The notes beneath the pieces are model-generated. The model was given only the letters and a program-made list of their open reading frames with translations. It was not told where the DNA came from and ran no database searches. A stretch of DNA of 11,171 bases from Larix sibirica (lineage: Eukaryota; Streptophyta; Pinopsida; Pinales; Pinaceae): NCBI GenBank assembly GCA_004151065.3, contig NWUY0300023726.1, forward strand, positions 41,540-52,710, read 5' to 3'. The position numbers were made by a program, and so were the translations under genes. This document shows positions 8,501 through 11,171 of this stretch, one piece after another; position 1 is the first letter of the stretch; each line of letters opens with the position of its first letter.

Positions 8501-9062
8501 CGGGTGTTGGAGCCAAAACTATTCGAACTTGAAAGGGCAGTTCTTAGGCATGTTGTCTAAATCAATGGAAAGGCATATGGGCTAATGATCAGATCACACA
8601 TAGTGCATAATAGATTCTTCTAGAATGAGGTTCCTGATCATGATGTCTTCATAGATGAGGAATCGATCTAGCTAGGAGGCGACTTGCTGAGATCTCCCTC
8701 ACCTATTATTCCATGTGTACAGTCCATTGACTGTTTCAATGCCTATCAGGTTCAAGCTCTTAGGGTGTCCTTGAACAATTCACCTGTTGGTTCTAGTATC
8801 TGAATCCCCCTTTTATTTTCCAAAAGGGATGTGATTAAGTTGAAGCCCCCTCTCAAGATCCATTGCGTAGGGATGACGAGGTCTTTGATCTCCACTAGGG
8901 ACATGAGAAAATGTACTTTGTCTTCAGATTCAGTCAACTGTAGACATTAGAGATCACTCTGATTTTGTTGTACCATTGAGGAGGAAGGTGGTTGAGATAG
9001 ATCAAGAAGTAGTGAAGAAGCCTATGAGAGGAAATTTCAACTTAAAATGGGACTCAAGAAAA
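8500..9062 (-). pseudogene. LINE endonuclease (EEP/APE type) C-terminal part, broken
   Basis: The AP-like endonuclease nicks target DNA to prime reverse transcription. On the minus strand the remnant starts with FFTTS, a stop (TGA 9002-9004), then SISTTF, followed by ISNVY (to 8940). TESEDKVHFLMSLVEIKD then leads to WILRGGFNLITSL, where the family has GGDFN: the catalytic Asp is Gly at 8845-8847. After a frame change come VNGLYTWNN and LDRFLI, then SDH (8585-8593), a stop at 8582-8584 where Trp is usual, and PICLSIDLDN. The SDH active-site triplet is therefore still legible. The N-terminal third, with the WNxRG and QET motifs, is not recognisable upstream of about 9062. The copy cannot be active. 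Confidence 0.88.
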
Positions 9063-9110
9063 TACAGGTCACAATGTGTAAGCCAATCAAAATCCTGTAA
9101 AATTCAAAAG

Positions 9111-9422
9111 AGGTGCCGGTATGAATAAGCACTTTAATTTTTTTTAACAAAGATGGTTAACTGATTATATGTAATGGTTGACAGAAATCAACATAGAAAA
9201 AGTGTTACATTAGTCCATAAAGGAGAAATTATTACAAGTATGCTACAAGCTATAATCCCATATATAGTCATCCAAAAATAAGCTATTATGCAGCTTCTAC
9301 CTTCGACAGTTTCATTACTATATATTTTAATGAATTGGCCTATAACACTAATTGCAAAAGAAAAACATAATACAACTGAGAAACTAAATGAGACCAAATG
9401 CACCGCTCATGTTTTGATCCTC
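9111..9422. other. AT-rich gap between LINE and upstream coiled-coil frame
   Basis: A 71-codon open frame lies on the minus strand (9188-9403) and encodes two hydrophobic runs. AT-rich DNA readily gives such frames, and I see no homology. The stretch separates the recognisable LINE endonuclease from the decayed coiled-coil frame, and may be that gene's 3' UTR or the LINE's eroded 5' part. Confidence 0.35.
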
Positions 9423-10087
9423 CTATACTTCTTGAAGGGGTTGTACAGGTTTTGCTTCCAAGCTTAAAATGTTGACAACTTTATTGGATTAACATACATA
9501 TGAATTCTTTGATTCCCAACTACTTTAGTAGTCTGTTGCTTGAGACCTCTGCACTACTTGCAATTCATCATGTATGCCAACCGATACTTGGATTTTATCC
9601 ACTTGTGCTTTTTGAACTTGGATTTTGTCCTTTGCGTTGTCCAACCTAATATCCAAATAGTTCACTTGGGACATAGTTTGATATTTTATTTATTCCATTT
9701 CATCATGCTTTCTCACATTGTTCTCAATTTCAGTAATTTGGACCTCCCAAATTTAGGTGTTCTCTTCCACTTCCTCAAGACGGTTTCCCAAGCAAGAGGT
9801 GAAGGATGCGAGCTGGAGGGAATTCTATTCAATGTTTTCCAGACGAGCCTCCATTTTCCCAAATTGAAATTCGACTAGCGGAAATCTTCTATTAACCATT
9901 AAATCTATGACCTCATCCATTTCATCTATCGTCTAATATCCCTTATATCTGCCTTATTGTTCTTAAATCCCTCATACATTTCATGTAACTTCTCCTTGAT
10001 GTCCATTTTGTGTCTTTCACCTTCCAATTTGATAGGTTCTCTAAATTGCACCAATCTTCGGTTTTCCAAACGGTGACACTTTTTGGC
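9423..10087 (-). pseudogene. Decayed coiled-coil protein frame, family unknown
   Basis: On the minus strand a protein-like frame runs from about 10087 to a frame change near 9933, then in a second frame down to a TAG at 9423-9425. The first part contains HRLENRRLVQFREPIKLEGE and MDIKEKLHEMYEGFKNNKAD. The second contains FPLVEFQFGKMEARLENIE, FTSCLGNRLEEVEENT, IWEVQITEIENNVRKHDEME and LDIRLDNAKDKIQVQKAQVD. Heptad-like spacing of Ile, Leu and Val with many Glu and Lys suggests a long coiled coil. In-frame stops lie at 9825 (TAG), 9753, 9690, 9525 and 9489 (TAA); several sit where Gln would fit. It lies upstream of the LINE on the same strand, so it may be a LINE ORF1-like or gag-like protein, or an unrelated gene fragment. 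No zinc knuckle or RNA-binding motif was seen. Confidence 0.55.
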
Positions 10088-10594
10088 TCAACCTTCAAAC
10101 ACCTCCGACGCCCTGAGATTACAGAGTCTGTATCCCAAGCTTCCTAGGTCCAAGAAAGGGAAACCACCAGAGAGAGATGTGTCACACAGTACTCTATAAA
10201 GGGATATCAATTCCCAGAAGATCCAGGGGTTGTTTCTGGTGTTCCACTGTCCTTTAATGGCATCCCAAAACTCCAACACAAAACCCTACATTTGCACCAC
10301 ACACCAAAGAAATGAGAGCAAAATATAGTGAAAGTTATTGCGTGGGATTTCTTATAGTAACCCCACGCCGAAGTTAGAGTTTGCATCACAGATCCAAACA
10401 CATCTAGGTTCTTCGTACCTCCTTCTTCATTGCAACGCTCATGCCTTACTCCAAGACATGCGGCTCGCGTAACTTCGCATTTATTTCCACCTTTATCAAT
10501 ATTGCCAGGTGGCAAAGTGATTAATTTGGTCTATATTCGACACGTATTGCTATGCTTTTGTTTAATTAGAGCCCAATTTGTGATGTTGTAATGC
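10088..10594. other. Upstream region of the coiled-coil frame, no clear gene
   Basis: Two overlapping minus-strand open frames lie here (10088-10279 and 10207-10515). The first is in phase with the start of the coiled-coil frame and is separated from it by one TGA at 10088-10090, so it might encode its N-terminal part. The residues are Trp, Gly and Leu rich and match nothing I know. The region could equally be a 5' UTR or LTR. It contains the 7-bp inverted repeat gcgtggg/cccacgc at 10340-10368. Confidence 0.35.
10340..10368. repeat. 7-bp GC-rich inverted repeat
   Basis: The arms gcgtggg (10340-10346) and cccacgc (10362-10368) are exact reverse complements around a 15-base AT-rich loop. They stand out against the surrounding composition but could be chance. 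No function is assigned. Confidence 0.4.
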
Positions 10595-10831
10595 ATGAAA
10601 ACGTCCAAGGGAGCCAACGCCTTAATGCAGACTCTCCATCAGCTTGATGTGCCCACAAGGGAGATGGACAATTTTGTTGGCAAGCTTGTTTACCTTAGCA
10701 CTGTTTTCTCGTTGAACATGAAAGACCTGAACCTTGTTGAAGCATTAAACGAGACTTTGTATTCCCGATTGAAGTCTACTAGAGAACTTGTCTTTAGGAA
10801 TTGTTCTTTGCCTTGTTTGATATACTATTAA
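10595..10831 (+). CDS. Short uninterrupted open frame, function unknown
   Basis: This 78-codon frame is the cleanest plus-strand frame not explained by the LINE. The product is hydrophilic and probably helical, with segments such as DVPTREMDNFVGKLVYLS and LNMKDLNLVEALNETLYSRL. I recognise no domain. The VGKLVYLS string resembles a short piece of Copia-type RT, but the residues on either side do not fit that family. It could be an exon fragment of a host gene, a piece of a transposon, or chance. The start codon is simply the first ATG, and no promoter or splice context supports it. It sits between the upstream region of the minus-strand coiled-coil frame and AT-rich minisatellites. Confidence 0.2.
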   Translation: MKTSKGANALMQTLHQLDVPTREMDNFVGKLVYLSTVFSLNMKDLNLVEALNETLYSRLKSTRELVFRNCSLPCLIYY

Positions 10832-10872
10832 TGACGAGTCCCCTATGATGACAATAGTTTAGATTCCTACGA

Positions 10873-10976
10873 GACTAAGCACCTTAATATTACATGGTGA
10901 TTTTTAATTATTTAATTTGAATATGACTAAGCACCTTAATATTATATGGCAAATTTCAATGATTTAATTTGAATAT
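10873..10976. repeat. 52-bp unit tandem duplication
   Basis: Units 10873-10924 and 10925-10976 are each exactly 52 bp. Both begin gactaagcaccttaatatta and end atttaatttgaatat; differences are concentrated in the middle. The repeat is AT-rich and non-coding. Confidence 0.93.
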
Positions 10977-11019
10977 ATAATATATAATAATTCCTAATAA
11001 ACAACATATATAATAAATA

Positions 11020-11152
11020 CTAACAAAATATAACTAAATCCTAACAAACTATAACTATAAATAAAAATATATAATATAATACATTATAGTAAACTAACCT
11101 AACAAACTATAACTAAAACGTAAAAATATATAATATAATATATTATATAGTA
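11020..11152. repeat. AT-rich minisatellite, about 58-bp unit
   Basis: Two full units (11040-11091 and 11098-11152) share cctaacaaactataacta, then taaaaatatataatataata and an attata(ta)gta end. A partial unit with ctaacaaaatataactaaat precedes them at 11020-11039. It continues toward the window end as AT-rich sequence, and the array may extend beyond it. Confidence 0.85.
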
Positions 11153-11171
11153 CCGTATAATAATAATTATT

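Larger units (their letters stand above)
3290..9110 (-). mobile_element. Decayed plant L1-type LINE retrotransposon
   Basis: This is a non-LTR retrotransposon on the minus strand. Its domains lie in the usual order for plant L1 elements that carry RNase H: endonuclease remnant (8500-9062), linker (7930-8500), reverse transcriptase (6560-7930), RT C-terminal region (about 6000-6560), zf-RVT (5480-5800), RNase H (4639-5248), then a coding-like extension, a G/T-rich 3' UTR and an A-rich end near 3290. After subtracting two extra copies of a 193-bp block, the endonuclease-to-RNase H span is about 4.0 kb, close to a normal ORF2. The first part of the endonuclease is not recognisable, so the element is probably 5' truncated or eroded. 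Many stops and frameshifts and lost catalytic residues mean it is dead. The outer limits are approximate and I could not identify target-site duplications. Confidence 0.95.

Noticed and set aside
3280-9130. Target-site duplication around the LINE
   Set aside because: Only a six-base tttgaa is shared near the two approximate ends, which is too short in AT-rich DNA, and the 5' end is not well defined.
9188-9403. Minus-strand frame with two hydrophobic runs as a membrane protein
   Set aside because: AT-rich codons give Phe, Ile and Leu by default, and there is no signal of homology or of a related frame continuing on either side.
10640-10700. VGKLVYLS string as a Copia reverse transcriptase fragment
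   Set aside because: The match is limited to a few residues, and the typical TRPDI sequence that should follow is absent.

Overview
The window looks like non-genic nuclear DNA from a large plant genome. It holds a very decayed LINE, tandem minisatellites and AT-rich spacer. No intact protein gene, tRNA, rRNA or CRISPR array was recognised. The LINE has plant L1-type architecture: an EEP endonuclease, a reverse transcriptase, a zf-RVT zinc finger and a plant-type RNase H. This points to a seed plant. The amount of old debris fits a conifer or similar gymnosperm, but the species call is a guess. One base (position 1188) is an n.

Layout. Positions 1-1313 hold GC-richer sequence with two copies of a 119-bp direct repeat, each with a palindrome centred on or derived from CACGTG. 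Positions 1315-2613 hold a series of short tandem repeats in AT-rich sequence, followed by featureless AT-rich spacer to about 3290. From about 3290 to 9110, reading on the minus strand, lies one LINE. In sense order it has a partial endonuclease, a linker, an RT whose motif A block is tandemly triplicated, an RT C-terminal region, zf-RVT, RNase H, a roughly 1.1-kb coding-like extension, a G/T-rich 3' UTR and an A-rich tail. Every domain is broken by stops and frameshifts. The endonuclease Asp and the RT FADD aspartates are gone, while the four acidic residues of RNase H can still be read.

Upstream of the LINE on the same strand (about 9423-10090) is a second decayed reading frame that looks like a coiled-coil protein, with several stops at likely former Gln codons. 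The right end holds one short open frame of unknown meaning on the plus strand (10595-10831) and two AT-rich minisatellites (52-bp and about 58-bp units).

Nothing here works as a gene set. The points most worth a second look are the triplicated RT block, the long reading frame beyond RNase H, the coiled-coil frame upstream, and the stop-codon pattern that suggests decay of methylated cytosines. All domain calls were made by eye from translated motifs; no database search was run.
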